Source: Leuconostoc gasicomitatum LMG 18811
Lineage (GTDB): Bacteria; Bacillota; Bacilli; Lactobacillales; Lactobacillaceae
NCBI RefSeq assembly: GCF_000196855.1
Contig: NC_014319.1
Location: 806,001 to 870,000 of the forward strand
Direction of reading: 5' to 3'
DNA length: 64,000 nucleotides
Part shown: one piece after another, positions 7,977 through 17,678 of the stretch
Numbering within the stretch: position 1 is the stretch's first letter
Layout: each line of letters starts with the position of its first letter
Program-made: the position numbers and the translations under genes
The notes under the pieces: generated by a model
The model's input: only the letters and a program-made list of their open reading frames with translations
What the model was told of the DNA's origin: nothing
The model's database searches: none

Positions 7977-10415
7977 ATGGCAGATCGTATAACTGAACTT
8001 TCACTCGAGGCAGTGATGGGCGAGCGCTTCGGGCGTTATTCAAAATATATTATTCAAGAACGTGCATTACCGGATATCCGTGATGGTTTAAAACCCGTAC
8101 AACGGCGTATTTTATTTGCGATGGATCAGGATGGCAATACGTTTGACCATCCTTATCGTAAATCAGCAAAATCAGTTGGTAATGTCATGGGTAATTTCCA
8201 TCCTCACGGTGATTCATCCATCTATGAAGCAATGGTTCGGTTGTCACAAAACTGGAAAGTACGCGAACCATTAATTGATATGAACGGTAACAATGGCTCG
8301 GTTGATAATGATCCAGCGGCGGCCATGCGTTATACTGAGGCGCGCTTGTCAAAAATTGCTGGGGAGATGATGACAGACTTAGGACAAGAAACTGTTGATA
8401 TGGTTTTGAATTTTGATGACACGACGTATGAGCCGACTGTCTTACCATCACGAGTTTTGAGTTTGTTTATTAATGGTGCCACTGGCATTTCGGCAGGCTA
8501 TGCGACAGAAATCCCACCACACAATTTAAAAGAAATAAATGGTGCTTTAACCTATTTACTCGATCATCCGGAAGCACCTTTATCTGCATTAATGCGTTAT
8601 GTTAAAGGACCGGATTTTCCAACAGGTGGTATTATACAAGGTCTTGATGGCATTAAAAAGGCTTATAAAACTGGTCGCGGTAAAATTGTGGTTCGTGCCA
8701 AAACGGTCATTTCAGAAATTAAGGGTGGCAAAAAGAAAATTGAAATTACCGAATTGCCATATGAAGTTGTGAAATCGAATTTAGTAGCAAAAATTGATGG
8801 TATTCGATTAAACAAAGAGGTTGCTGGCATATCTGAAGTTCGTGATGAGTCTGATCGGGAAGGTATGTCCATTGTTATAGAACTTAACAAAGATGTTAAT
8901 GCTGCCGGTATATTGACTTACTTATTCAAAAAAACAGATTTGCAAATTTATTACAACTTTAATATGGTGGCCATTCATGATCAGAGGCCAGTTCATGTGA
9001 GTTTGAAACAAGGTCTGGAAGCTTTTTTGAACTTTCGTAAAGAAGTTGTTTTGAAACGCTCAGCGTATGAATTAGCGAAAGCGCAGGCTCGACAACATAT
9101 TGTTGAAGGTTTGATCCGTATGTTGTCAATATTAGATGAAGTCGTGGCGACAATTCGTGCCTCAAAGAATCGAAAAGATGCCACACAAAACTTGATTGAC
9201 AGCTATCAATTCACACAGCCACAAGCAGAAGCAATTGTTACATTGCAATTGTATCGTTTGACGAACACAGATGTGACACAGCTAGAAGAAGAATTTGCGA
9301 CACTTGCGGCTAAAATTGTGCGTTTAAACTTAATTATTAATGAATCGTCAGCCTTAAATGATGTCATACGTGACGAAATTGCAGAAATTACAACAACATA
9401 TCGATCACCACGCCGATCAGAAATTGAAGCTGAGGTTGAAAACCTGATCATTGATTCAGCCATTACTATCGCCGAAGAGGACGTACAAGTGCTAGTCTCT
9501 CGCAATGGTTATTATAAACGTGCATCTTTACGGTCTTATAAAGCCTCAGACTCTGATAATGGTTTGGCTGAGGATGATTTAGCTATTTTTGAAGGTCAGC
9601 TCAATACAACGCAGCATTTGTTTATGTTCACTAACAAAGGCAACATCATTTATCGACCAGTTCACGAATTACCGGATTCAAAATGGAAAGATACTGGCGA
9701 ACATTTTTCACAGCAGCTATCAAATTGGCACGCAGATGAGTTTGTTATTAAGGTTATTGCTATTGACAATCTTGAACAAGAAGGTGCTTTTACTGTTGTG
9801 ACTAATGATGGCTTTATAAAGCAGACAATATTAAGCGATATGGTACCAAAGGCTTACAAGAAAAAAACAAGCATGGCAATTAAACTTAAGACAGATAGTA
9901 GTTATGTAGTTGGTATCGCCTATTTCAAACAAGCTAAGCAACAAGATGTTTTGCTACTATCTCACGATGGTGTGGGTCTTCGATTTAAAGTAACAGATGT
10001 CCCAGAAATTGGGCCACGTACAGCTGGTGTCAAGGCAATGGATTTACGTGGAACTGACACAATTATGGCAGCATTGTTTATTACAAATGATTCACAGCAA
10101 GTGGCAATTGTAGCTAGTAATGGGGCGTTTAAATATATGCCGATTTCAGAAATCAATCGTTCAAAACGTGCAAATAAAGGATTATTAATTTTCACACAAA
10201 AAAAGACGGTTGCCTATCATGTTGCTGCTGCGACTATTTTTGAGGCTCATGAAACGGCATTGGAAATTTTGACCACGCGCTGGCAAGCTCAAGAGCTACA
10301 GTTAAGCGACTATCATCCATCGCAACGCATTGGTAATGGACAATATGTTGTCGATGTTAAGAAGAATGGGACACCTTGGTTGATTAAACCGTTATCGATT
10401 CATGCGACAAAATAA
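7977..10415 (+). CDS. parC: DNA topoisomerase IV subunit A
   Basis: 812 residues. This is the DNA-cleaving subunit of topoisomerase IV. The quinolone-resistance region reads HPHGDSSIYEAM with Ser80 and Glu84 in the sensitive form, and the catalytic tyrosine is Tyr119 in AAMRYTEARLSK. The C-terminal half is the DNA-wrapping beta-pinwheel. No Shine-Dalgarno lies in the 20 bases before ATG 7977. A TTGAAA (7932-7937) with a TAATAA about 18 bases on could give its own transcript with a leader of roughly 9 bases. The assignment to parC rather than gyrA rests on pairing with parE and on the C-terminal domain. Confidence 0.94.
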   Translation: MADRITELSLEAVMGERFGRYSKYIIQERALPDIRDGLKPVQRRILFAMDQDGNTFDHPYRKSAKSVGNVMGNFHPHGDSSIYEAMVRLSQNWKVREPLIDMNGNNGSVDNDPAAAMRYTEARLSKIAGEMMTDLGQETVDMVLNFDDTTYEPTVLPSRVLSLFINGATGISAGYATEIPPHNLKEINGALTYLLDHPEAPLSALMRYVKGPDFPTGGIIQGLDGIKKAYKTGRGKIVVRAKTVISEIKGGKKKIEITELPYEVVKSNLVAKIDGIRLNKEVAGISEVRDESDREGMSIVIELNKDVNAAGILTYLFKKTDLQIYYNFNMVAIHDQRPVHVSLKQGLEAFLNFRKEVVLKRSAYELAKAQARQHIVEGLIRMLSILDEVVATIRASKNRKDATQNLIDSYQFTQPQAEAIVTLQLYRLTNTDVTQLEEEFATLAAKIVRLNLIINESSALNDVIRDEIAEITTTYRSPRRSEIEAEVENLIIDSAITIAEEDVQVLVSRNGYYKRASLRSYKASDSDNGLAEDDLAIFEGQLNTTQHLFMFTNKGNIIYRPVHELPDSKWKDTGEHFSQQLSNWHADEFVIKVIAIDNLEQEGAFTVVTNDGFIKQTILSDMVPKAYKKKTSMAIKLKTDSSYVVGIAYFKQAKQQDVLLLSHDGVGLRFKVTDVPEIGPRTAGVKAMDLRGTDTIMAALFITNDSQQVAIVASNGAFKYMPISEINRSKRANKGLLIFTQKKTVAYHVAAATIFEAHETALEILTTRWQAQELQLSDYHPSQRIGNGQYVVDVKKNGTPWLIKPLSIHATK

Positions 10416-10463
10416 GCTTTTTTTGCTAAAATAGATTTATAAACTTTTAGGAGATACGAACGA

Positions 10464-11369
10464 ATGGCTAAGACATTAGTTTTCGGGCACAAGAACCCAG
10501 ATACTGACACAATCGCTTCAGCAATTGCTGCGAGTTATTTATTAAATCAACTTGGTGGTGATACAGAGGCAGTTGCGCAAGGCACACCAAATGCTGAAAC
10601 GCAGTTTGCATTAGATTTTTTTTCAGTCACTGCACCAAGAATTACGACATCAGCCGATACTGAAACTGTTGTCCTAGTTGACCATAACGAGGCGACACAA
10701 TCTATTGATAATTTATCAGAAGTTATTGTTGAAGGTATTTACGATCACCATAAATTTTCGTTCACAAATAGTACACCATTGTACATTAATGCCAAACCAT
10801 GGGGTTCTGTTGCAACAATTCTGTATTACGAATTTAAACAAGCAAACATCGACATCCCTTCAAAAGTTGCTGGTTTGATGGCCTCAGCGATTATATCAGA
10901 CACGTTGTTGCTGAAAAGCCCTACAACAACGGCTTATGATAAGCCTGCATTAGAGGATTTAGCCGCTATTGCTGGTCTCGATGATTATGAAAAATATGGC
11001 TTGTCGCTGTTGAAAGCAGGAACAGATTTATCCTCACGAACTGATAAAGAACTCATTGATGGGGATGCAAAGTCCTTTGAAATAGGGGGACACAAGTTCC
11101 GCATTGGTCAGGTCAATACAGTAGATATTGCTGATGTTTTGACACGTCAATCAGGTATTGAAGCAGCTATGGTTGCTGAGGACTATGAGGATTTCTTGTT
11201 TGTGATCACTGATATTTTAAATTCAAATTCAAAAGCACTATATCTTGGTGATGCCACAACGTCTATCGAAGCAGCCTTTGGGGCAAAAATCAGTGACAAT
11301 GTGATTGATCTACCTGGTGTTGTTTCACGTAAAAAACAAATTGTACCACCATTAGAAAAACAATTTTAA
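10464..11369 (+). CDS. ppaC: Manganese-dependent inorganic pyrophosphatase
   Basis: 301 residues, family II pyrophosphatase of the DHH superfamily. It hydrolyses PPi from biosynthetic reactions. Metal-ligand motifs are GHKNPDTD near residue 8, VDHNE near residue 72 and the DHH-type IYDHHKF near residue 92. The C-terminal DHHA2 domain ends with SRKKQIVPPLE, typical of the family. AGGAG lies about 9 bases before ATG. The ATG is 48 bp past the parC stop with a T-run and TAAAAT between, so it may have its own promoter. Confidence 0.95.
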   Translation: MAKTLVFGHKNPDTDTIASAIAASYLLNQLGGDTEAVAQGTPNAETQFALDFFSVTAPRITTSADTETVVLVDHNEATQSIDNLSEVIVEGIYDHHKFSFTNSTPLYINAKPWGSVATILYYEFKQANIDIPSKVAGLMASAIISDTLLLKSPTTTAYDKPALEDLAAIAGLDDYEKYGLSLLKAGTDLSSRTDKELIDGDAKSFEIGGHKFRIGQVNTVDIADVLTRQSGIEAAMVAEDYEDFLFVITDILNSNSKALYLGDATTSIEAAFGAKISDNVIDLPGVVSRKKQIVPPLEKQF

Positions 11370-11452
11370 AAGTGATGTTGAAGAAATGTTTGGCTGTTAA
11401 GCAATGAAATCACTTTCATCGAACAGATTTTCGCTTGGATTTATAAAATAAC

Positions 11453-11481
11453 TTTACACCACCTCAATGTTCATGTATAAT
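11453..11481 (+). promoter_or_regulatory. Promoter of rpmG-rpsN
   Basis: TTTACA, a 17-base spacer, then TATAAT (11476-11481), about 58 bases before rpmG. I saw no clear Zur or AdcR box around it. Confidence 0.55.
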
Positions 11482-11539
11482 AACTATTTGTATTGACAAG
11501 CAAATAATTTTAACAAACCACACACTAAGGAGTAAGAAT

Positions 11540-11689
11540 ATGCGTATTCACGTTGTTCTAGGAAATGATGAAACTGGCGAACGTATTTACTTGACGTCTA
11601 AAAACCGTCGTAATACACCAGATCGTCTTGAGTTAAAGAAGTACTCACCAAAACTTCGCAAAGTTGTAACATTTAAGGAGATTAAGTAA
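11540..11689 (+). CDS. rpmG: Ribosomal protein L33, zinc-free form
   Basis: 49 residues (begins [17 protein letters not shown], ends VVTFKEIK). It is a large-subunit ribosomal protein. Both CxxC pairs of the zinc-binding form are absent, so this is the C-minus type. AAGGAG lies just before ATG 11540. rpsN starts one base after the stop, so the two are one operon. Confidence 0.93.
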   Translation: MRIHVVLGNDETGERIYLTSKNRRNTPDRLELKKYSPKLRKVVTFKEIK

Positions 11690-11690
11690 A

Positions 11691-11960
11691 ATGGCAAAAA
11701 AGTCAAAGATTGCAAAAGCGCAAAAGCGTGAAGCTTTGGTTGCGAAATATGCTGACAAGCGCGCCGAATTAAAGGCAGCAGGTGATTTTATCGGTTTGGC
11801 TGCTTTGCCAAAAGATTCATCTCCTGTACGTGTACACAATCGCGACTGGATTGATGGTCGTCCTCATGCTTATATGCGTGAGTTTGGTATGTCACGTTTG
11901 AACTTCCGCCAATTGGCACACAAGGGTCAAATTCCTGGTGTTCGTAAAGCTTCTTGGTAA
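11691..11960 (+). CDS. rpsN: Ribosomal protein S14, zinc-independent long form
   Basis: 89 residues, the length of the zinc-independent S14 (the zinc form is about 61). It starts [17 protein letters not shown] and ends with [19 protein letters not shown], the S14 signature. No CxxC motif. It lies outside the main ribosomal protein cluster, paired with a zinc-free L33. In Bacillus such pairs are Zur-controlled spare copies. Whether these are spares or the only copies here cannot be seen. Confidence 0.94.
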   Translation: MAKKSKIAKAQKREALVAKYADKRAELKAAGDFIGLAALPKDSSPVRVHNRDWIDGRPHAYMREFGMSRLNFRQLAHKGQIPGVRKASW

Positions 11961-12101
11961 ATTAAAGTTTCGTCAGTAACGTAACTTACACCGTAAGCAT
12001 TACGTGGGCACGTTAAAAGTCAATTATTATAGCATCAGCTAAATACAGTGACTGCCTCAATGAGCAAAGCGAATGGGGTCATAAAGGTTCACAAACTAGT
12101 A

Positions 12102-12128
12102 AAAATCACAGTAATGTGATTTTTTTTG
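12102..12128 (+). terminator. Intrinsic terminator after rpsN
   Basis: AAATCACA, loop GTAA, TGTGATTT, then a T-run of eight. Confidence 0.85.
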
Positions 12129-12205
12129 TTGTATTATGGGATACGTATTTGCATTTTTTTGGCTTTAGCGTTACAATTATAGTTGTTAATTTACATAGAT
12201 TTTGT

Positions 12206-12246
12206 AAATGAGCGGGTCACATCCGATGCGGCCGGCTCATTTTTTA
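12206..12246 (+). terminator. Terminator-like hairpin upstream of rimP
   Basis: Stem AAATGAGC/GCTCATTT closing a GC-rich 21-base interior that can fold further, followed by six Ts. It lies 58 bases before rimP, so it may be a leader attenuator or the end of a small RNA. Confidence 0.65.
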
Positions 12247-12303
12247 TGGGATTGGCACTTGCTTACAATAAATATTAGAAATTCATCAGGGAGGGGCAGA
12301 TAA

Positions 12304-12780
12304 ATGGTAAATAAAGTTGAACAAAGAATCATAGAATTGATTACACCAATTGTTGATAGACGAAAAGAACTGTTATGGGACTTGACGTACACTAAAGAAG
12401 GTGGGCAAAAAGTTTTACGTATCTTATTAGATAAGCCAAACCATCAATTTATCACAATGGCTGATTTAACGGCTTTCACACAGGAAGTTAACGAACTTTT
12501 GGATACATCTGACCCTGACCCTATTCCAGAGGCATACTTACTAGACATTTCATCACCGGGAGCTGATCGACCGTTAAAACAGCCTTGGCATTTTAAATGG
12601 GCACAAGATGGCAACGAAAATATTCTAATGTCACTTTTCGTTGCAAAGAATGGTCAAAAGAAATGGCAAGGAAAGATTAAGACATTAACTGATAATGGTT
12701 TAGTTTTACTAACTGATCATGGTGAGATAATTCTTAATTTTGATGAAATTGCAAAAGCAGTGTTAGATATCCAGTTTTAA
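12304..12780 (+). CDS. rimP: Ribosome maturation factor RimP
   Basis: 158 residues, the normal length. It acts in 30S subunit maturation. Seen are the N-terminal alpha/beta domain with DITTYTKEGG-like and EAYLLDISSPGADRPL motifs and a C-terminal SH3-like barrel. GGGAGGGG precedes ATG 12304. It is first gene of the conserved rimP-nusA-ylxR-ylxQ-infB-rbfA operon. Confidence 0.93.
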   Translation: MVNKVEQRIIELITPIVDRRKELLWDLTYTKEGGQKVLRILLDKPNHQFITMADLTAFTQEVNELLDTSDPDPIPEAYLLDISSPGADRPLKQPWHFKWAQDGNENILMSLFVAKNGQKKWQGKIKTLTDNGLVLLTDHGEIILNFDEIAKAVLDIQF

Positions 12781-12900
12781 CATAAACGTATGTATTGGTA
12801 ATTTAAAATCTGTATTTTTGATAAGAACTGCGAAAACGTTGTTCTATGATAATACAGTAAATATCAGTATATACTCTACTAATTGAATGAGGATAGGCGA

Positions 12901-13992
12901 ATGAGTAAAGAACTAGTCGATGCGCTCGATGCCCTTGAAGCCGAGCGTGGTATAGAACGTGAGATTGTTGTTGCAGCACTTGAAGATGCGCTAAGAGCAG
13001 CTTACAAGAAGCAATATAATGCTGAACAGAACGTTGAAGCAGTATTTGATACAAAAAAAGGGAACGTAGCAATTAAGCAAGTCAAAAACGTCGTATTAGA
13101 TGACGATTTTGAAAATGAAGATACAGAAATCAGTCTAACAGATGCGTTAGTGATTAATCGTGCATATGAAGCGGGTGATGAAATTCGTTTTGATGTGACA
13201 CCAAAAGATTTTGGACGAATGGCTGCTCAAGCAGCAAAGCAAGTTATTGTACAAAAAATGCGTGAAGCCGGTCGTGAAGCGATTTATAATAAGTTCGCTG
13301 ATTATCAAGATGAGATCATTACTGGTGAGGTTGATCGACAAGATGCACGCTTCTTGTATATGACACTTCCAGGTAACCAAGAAGCTGCTATGGCACCAAA
13401 TGATCAAATGCCAAATGAACGGTATCGTATGGGAGACCGTATTAAAGTTTTGGTAAATAAAGTTGAAAATAACGCAAAGGGACCACAAATCTTCGTCTCA
13501 CGTACGGCACCAGACTTGGTAAAACGTCTATTTGAACAAGAAGTACCTGAAGTTTATGATGGCACAGTTGAAATCATGAATATTTCGCGTGAAGCCGGTG
13601 ATCGTTCAAAAATAGCTGTTTATACACATGATACAGATTTGGATCCTGTCGGTGCAATGGTTGGACAGCGAGGTGCACGAGTACAAGCTGTTGTTAACGA
13701 ACTTGGTGGCGAAAATATGGATATCGTTGAATGGGTTGAAGATGAAGCGCAATATATTGCTAACGCGTTGAACCCGTCCGAGGTAGCAGATGTTATCTTT
13801 AATCCTGAAAATGAACGTGCAGTGACGGTCATTGTTCCCGACAATCAATTATCATTAGCAATTGGGAAAAAAGGTCAGAATGCTCGTTTGGCTGCAAGGC
13901 TAACAGGTTTTAAAATTGATATTAAATCTGAAAGTGAAGCAGCAAATAGCTTGTCAAAACAGTCACCTTTAAAAGCTGAAAGTGGCGAATAA
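12901..13992 (+). CDS. nusA: Transcription termination/antitermination factor NusA
   Basis: 363 residues, the short Firmicute form without the C-terminal acidic repeats of E. coli. It binds RNA polymerase and nascent RNA. Order: N-terminal polymerase-binding domain, S1 domain (about 135-200), then two KH domains (VGAMVGQRGARVQAVVNELGGE near residue 250; AIGKKGQNARLAARLTG near residue 320). A longer reading from 12883 exists, but GAGGATAGGCGA directly before ATG 12901 sets the start. Confidence 0.95.
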   Translation: MSKELVDALDALEAERGIEREIVVAALEDALRAAYKKQYNAEQNVEAVFDTKKGNVAIKQVKNVVLDDDFENEDTEISLTDALVINRAYEAGDEIRFDVTPKDFGRMAAQAAKQVIVQKMREAGREAIYNKFADYQDEIITGEVDRQDARFLYMTLPGNQEAAMAPNDQMPNERYRMGDRIKVLVNKVENNAKGPQIFVSRTAPDLVKRLFEQEVPEVYDGTVEIMNISREAGDRSKIAVYTHDTDLDPVGAMVGQRGARVQAVVNELGGENMDIVEWVEDEAQYIANALNPSEVADVIFNPENERAVTVIVPDNQLSLAIGKKGQNARLAARLTGFKIDIKSESEAANSLSKQSPLKAESGE

Positions 13993-14045
13993 ACTTTAGA
14001 AGGGAAATGTCTGCAGCTATTTGTTTTTGTAAGACTAGCTAAGAC

Positions 14046-14360
14046 ATGCTAAATATTATGAAACCTAGAAAAATACCAATGCGAAAAGATATTGTTACAG
14101 GTGAAATGTTTCCCAAAAAAGATCTTGTTCGTGTCGTTCGTGATAAAGAGGGAAACGTTAACCTAGACCCAACTTCCAAAGCTAATGGCCGTGGTGCATA
14201 TATTGGATTGGATCGTACCATTGCAGCTGAAGCCAAGAAAAAGCATATTTTTGATCAAGCGTTTGAGATGAAAATACCAGATGAATTCTATGATGAACTT
14301 ATTGCGTATGTGGATCATCAGCAGGCGCGTAGGGAGTTGTTTGCTAATGCTGATAAGTAA
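14046..14360 (+). CDS. ylxR: YlxR/RnpM family RNA-binding protein
   Basis: 104 residues. Family core RKIPMRKDIVTGE ... LVRVVRDKEG ... SKANGRGAYIGLD is plain. The B. subtilis member (RnpM) binds RNase P RNA and modulates it. Either ATG 14046 or ATG 14058 (MKPRKIP, the usual family start) could be used. Neither has a strong ribosome site. It overlaps the next gene by 14 bp. Confidence 0.9.
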   Translation: MLNIMKPRKIPMRKDIVTGEMFPKKDLVRVVRDKEGNVNLDPTSKANGRGAYIGLDRTIAAEAKKKHIFDQAFEMKIPDEFYDELIAYVDHQQARRELFANADK

Positions 14361-14670
14361 AGACGAACAAATTTTAAATTTGCTCGGATTAGCGATGCGT
14401 GCGGGTAAGTTAGTGCTGGGCTCTGATTCAACATTAACAGCTATTCGTGGTAATAAGGTTCAAATGGCTTTTTTTCCTAGTGATGGTGGGCAAAGCCAAA
14501 GCAAAAAATTTGCTGATAAATCAAGCTTTTATAATGTGACACTGATTCAAGACTATACCAAGAGACAATTAACCGATGCTATCGGAGTAAATCGCAGTGT
14601 ATTTGCAATTGCTGATCGTGGATTTAGTCGAAAAATTAAACAATTAATTTCAGAAAAGGAGCGGAACTAA
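14347..14670 (+). CDS. ylxQ: L7Ae-family K-turn RNA-binding protein YlxQ
   Basis: 107 residues. The fold motif EQILNLLGLAMRAGKLVLGSD near the start and the following Ile-rich strand match the L7Ae/L30e/S12e K-turn-binding superfamily found between ylxR and infB. AGGGAG lies about 10 bases upstream of ATG 14347, inside ylxR, and the reading frame overlaps ylxR by 14 bp. infB begins directly after its stop codon. The cellular role is not established. Confidence 0.87.
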   Translation: MLISKDEQILNLLGLAMRAGKLVLGSDSTLTAIRGNKVQMAFFPSDGGQSQSKKFADKSSFYNVTLIQDYTKRQLTDAIGVNRSVFAIADRGFSRKIKQLISEKERN

Positions 14671-17181
14671 ATGACAGAAGAAAAGAAATTCTCAGGGTCA
14701 AACCGTCCTGCAAGAAAACAGGCAGTTCCAGAACGCAAAGAGTTACCTGCCTCACAACGCCGACATGCGGCAAAATTGACAGATGGAACAACGGTGACAC
14801 CCAATAATACAGCGTCTCGTCCAAGCAAACCAGCACGATCAGGTCAACAAGGTCAACAAAATCGCGCCTCTAACCAGAATCGTACGAATGGCACAGCTAC
14901 TGGAACTAATGCCGGTGGTAACCGTTCAAACAATGGTGGGCAAAATCGTAATAGTCGACCTGGTGGATCACGTGTTCGAGCAGCAGAGGGCCGTCCAGCT
15001 ATGCGCGAAACAAAAAATTGGTCAACAAAACCGCGTGAAGGTCAAGTAGACTATTCAAAGCAAAAAGACAATAGTTTAAAGCAGTATGTGAGCGAAAATG
15101 AAAAGCGTAAGCAAGCTGTAGCTGCGGCTAAAGAACCACAGAAGCCAAAGCCGGTGGCAAAGCCAGTTGAAAATAAAAAAACAGAGCCCAAAGTAGCAAA
15201 ACCAACAACTGCAGCGCCAGCAGCTGGTGCAGGCAAATTTGGTGGGGCACTAGCTTCTGGAAATAATTCAGCGCGCAATAATTCTCGTAAACGCAATACA
15301 GCTGGAACTGGTCAACAGACACCACGCCGTAATGATAAGCCACGAGGTTCAAAAAAGTCACGTCGTATTGCCGCTAAAAGAGGACCTGTCGCACCAGTAA
15401 CCGAACGTAAGAAACAACCGTTACCTGAAATTTTAGAATATCGTATTGGTATGAACGTTCAAGATTTGTCCAAGTTATTACATCGTGATACAGCTGAAAT
15501 TATCAAGAAGCTATTCTTGCTTGGTATTATGACAAACCAAAACCAATCACTTGATACGGATACGATTGAAATTTTAGCAGCGGATTATGGTATTGAAGCA
15601 CAAGTTAAAGCAGCAGAAGACGTTGCCGATATTGACCGCTTCTTCGATGATGAGAATATTGATGAAGGTCAGTTAGTATCACGTCCACCAGTTGTCACAA
15701 TCATGGGTCACGTTGATCATGGTAAAACAACTTTGTTGGATTATTTACGTAATTCACATGTTACTGAGGGTGAAGCCGGTGGTATTACACAGCATATAGG
15801 TGCTTATCAAACTCAATTAAATGGTAAAACAATTACTTTCTTAGATACACCTGGACATGCTGCGTTTACAGAAATGCGTGCTCGTGGTGCTAATGTTACA
15901 GATTTGACTATATTAGTTGTGGCAGCAGATGATGGTGTTATGCCACAAACAATCGAAGCAATTAATCATGCTAAGGCTGCTAACACACCTATTATTGTGG
16001 CTGTTAACAAAATTGACAAGCCAGGTGCAAAGCCAGATGACGTAATGAATCAATTGATGGCGTATGATTTGGTTCCTGAAGAATATGGTGGAGACACAAT
16101 ATTTGTTAAAATATCAGCTAAATTTGGTCAAAATGTTGACGAATTGCTTGAAATGATACTATTGCAAGCCGAAGTACTTGAATTAAAGGCTAATCCTGAT
16201 ATGCCAGCACGTGGCTCAGTTGTTGAGGCACGTTTGGATAGAGGTCGAGGTCCGGTTGCAACTGTATTGGTACAGCAAGGTACAATGCGTGTTGGAGATC
16301 CTATTGTTGTAGGTAATACTTATGGACGTGTACGAACAATGACTAATGAACGTGGCGTTGAACTGGAAGAGGCTTCACCAGCAACACCTGTTCAGGTCAC
16401 CGGTCTAAATGACGTGCCACAAGCAGGTGACCGTTTCATTGTTATGGCAGATGAGAAAACGGCCCGTGCAGCAGGTGAAGAACGTGCCAAACGTGCACAA
16501 GAAGTTATCCGTAATTCGGGCGCAGTTGTTACTTTGGATACATTATTTAGTACAATGTCTGAAAAAGCAATGAAGACTGTACCAGTTATTGTTAAAGCGG
16601 ATGTTCAAGGATCTGTTGAAGCGTTATCCGGCTCTTTGAAGAAAATCGAAGTAGATGGTGTACGTGTAGATATTATTCATACAGCTGCTGGCGCTATTAA
16701 TGAATCGGATGTTACTTTGGCATCTGCTTCAGGAGCAATTATTATTGGATTTAATGTCCGTCCAACACCTTTGGCAAAATCTCAAGCTGATTCTGAGAAA
16801 GTTGATATTCGTTTTTATAATGTCATTTATAATGCGATTGATGACGTTGAGGCAGCTATGAAGGGCCAACTTGAACCAGTTTATGAAGAAAAGGTTATCG
16901 GAACAGTGACGGTCAAAGAGTTGTTCAAATTCTCTAAGGTTGGAATTATCGCTGGTGCCATGGTTGAAGAGGGTAAAATTACCAAAGAAGCTAAGGTTCG
17001 TATTATTCGTGACGGTATTGTTGCTTTTGACGGTGAAATTGCGTCATTACAACGTGGTAAAGATTCAGTTAACGAAGTTAAGATGGGATTTGAGTTTGGC
17101 TTTACAGTTGCTAAGTATAATGATGTTAGAGTTGGCGATGTTGTTGAAGCCTATGTGATGGCAGAAGTTAAAGCAAAGTAA
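14671..17181 (+). CDS. infB: Translation initiation factor IF-2
   Basis: 836 residues. This GTPase brings initiator fMet-tRNA to the ribosome. A long basic, Gln/Asn/Ala-rich disordered N-terminus (about 1-245) precedes the IF2-N domain, then the G domain with [14 protein letters not shown] (near residue 347), DTPGHAAF and NKIDKPGA, followed by domains II, III and IV. AAAGGAG lies in the end of ylxQ, whose stop abuts the ATG, so translation is coupled. Confidence 0.96.
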   Translation: MTEEKKFSGSNRPARKQAVPERKELPASQRRHAAKLTDGTTVTPNNTASRPSKPARSGQQGQQNRASNQNRTNGTATGTNAGGNRSNNGGQNRNSRPGGSRVRAAEGRPAMRETKNWSTKPREGQVDYSKQKDNSLKQYVSENEKRKQAVAAAKEPQKPKPVAKPVENKKTEPKVAKPTTAAPAAGAGKFGGALASGNNSARNNSRKRNTAGTGQQTPRRNDKPRGSKKSRRIAAKRGPVAPVTERKKQPLPEILEYRIGMNVQDLSKLLHRDTAEIIKKLFLLGIMTNQNQSLDTDTIEILAADYGIEAQVKAAEDVADIDRFFDDENIDEGQLVSRPPVVTIMGHVDHGKTTLLDYLRNSHVTEGEAGGITQHIGAYQTQLNGKTITFLDTPGHAAFTEMRARGANVTDLTILVVAADDGVMPQTIEAINHAKAANTPIIVAVNKIDKPGAKPDDVMNQLMAYDLVPEEYGGDTIFVKISAKFGQNVDELLEMILLQAEVLELKANPDMPARGSVVEARLDRGRGPVATVLVQQGTMRVGDPIVVGNTYGRVRTMTNERGVELEEASPATPVQVTGLNDVPQAGDRFIVMADEKTARAAGEERAKRAQEVIRNSGAVVTLDTLFSTMSEKAMKTVPVIVKADVQGSVEALSGSLKKIEVDGVRVDIIHTAAGAINESDVTLASASGAIIIGFNVRPTPLAKSQADSEKVDIRFYNVIYNAIDDVEAAMKGQLEPVYEEKVIGTVTVKELFKFSKVGIIAGAMVEEGKITKEAKVRIIRDGIVAFDGEIASLQRGKDSVNEVKMGFEFGFTVAKYNDVRVGDVVEAYVMAEVKAK

Positions 17182-17229
17182 CGTTAACACTATTATTTTA
17201 ATCCGATATTTAGAAAAGAGGCAAAAGTT

Positions 17230-17583
17230 ATGGTTAATCCACAACGAGCAGGTCGTCTCGCACAAGAAGTACAACGTGATGTAACATCTCTATTGCTTAA
17301 ACGTATTAATGATCCGCGTGTGCAAGATGTTACAGTAACTAGTGTAGAGCTGTCGGGTGATTTGCAAATTGCAACAATTTATTATTCAATTTTGTCTGAT
17401 CTAGCCAGTGATGGTAAGAAAGCACAAGCTGGGTTAGAAGCTGCTAGTGGATTAATTCGTAAAGAATTAGGTTCGCGTTTAACAGTTTATAAAACCCCAG
17501 AGTTGAAATTTGTGCGTGATCAATCTGTTCAATATGGCAATCATATTGAAGATTTGATTCGTAAGTTACATTCTGAAAATTAA
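17230..17583 (+). CDS. rbfA: Ribosome-binding factor A
   Basis: 117 residues, KH-like fold. It acts in late 16S rRNA 5'-end processing and cold adaptation. Family motifs: RAGRLAQEVQRDVTSLL at the start, DPRVQDVTVTSVELSGDLQIA, and the C-terminal PELKFVRDQSVQYGNHIE. AAAAGAGG lies about 9 bases before ATG. It is last gene of the rimP operon, closed by the terminator at 17601. Confidence 0.95.
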   Translation: MVNPQRAGRLAQEVQRDVTSLLLKRINDPRVQDVTVTSVELSGDLQIATIYYSILSDLASDGKKAQAGLEAASGLIRKELGSRLTVYKTPELKFVRDQSVQYGNHIEDLIRKLHSEN

Positions 17584-17600
17584 TAATTGTTCATAATTTA

Positions 17601-17627
17601 ACGCTACCTTTAAAGGGTAGCGTTTTT
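17601..17627 (+). terminator. Terminator of the rimP-rbfA operon
   Basis: ACGCTACC, loop of six, GGGTAGCGT and a T-run. Confidence 0.9.
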
Positions 17628-17678
17628 TGTGTTAAAATAGAATTACAATAATCTGATTAAAAATAAGGAATTTAAAAA

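Larger units (their letters stand above)
11961..12303 (+). other. Structured intergenic region with two terminators (possible small RNA)
   Basis: No credible ORF. A hairpin at 11979-12005 (6+5 bp, two-base bulge, three-base loop) has no T-run. A good intrinsic terminator follows at 12102-12128, and a second hairpin with T-run lies at 12206-12246, ending 58 bases before rimP. The first 170 bases could be a long rpsN 3' trailer or a processed or stand-alone small RNA. The last hairpin could be an attenuator of the rimP operon. Confidence 0.4.

Noticed and set aside
11482-11539. Zur/AdcR operator before rpmG
   Set aside because: TTTTAACAAACC is only a half match to the TTAAC..GTTAA palindrome.
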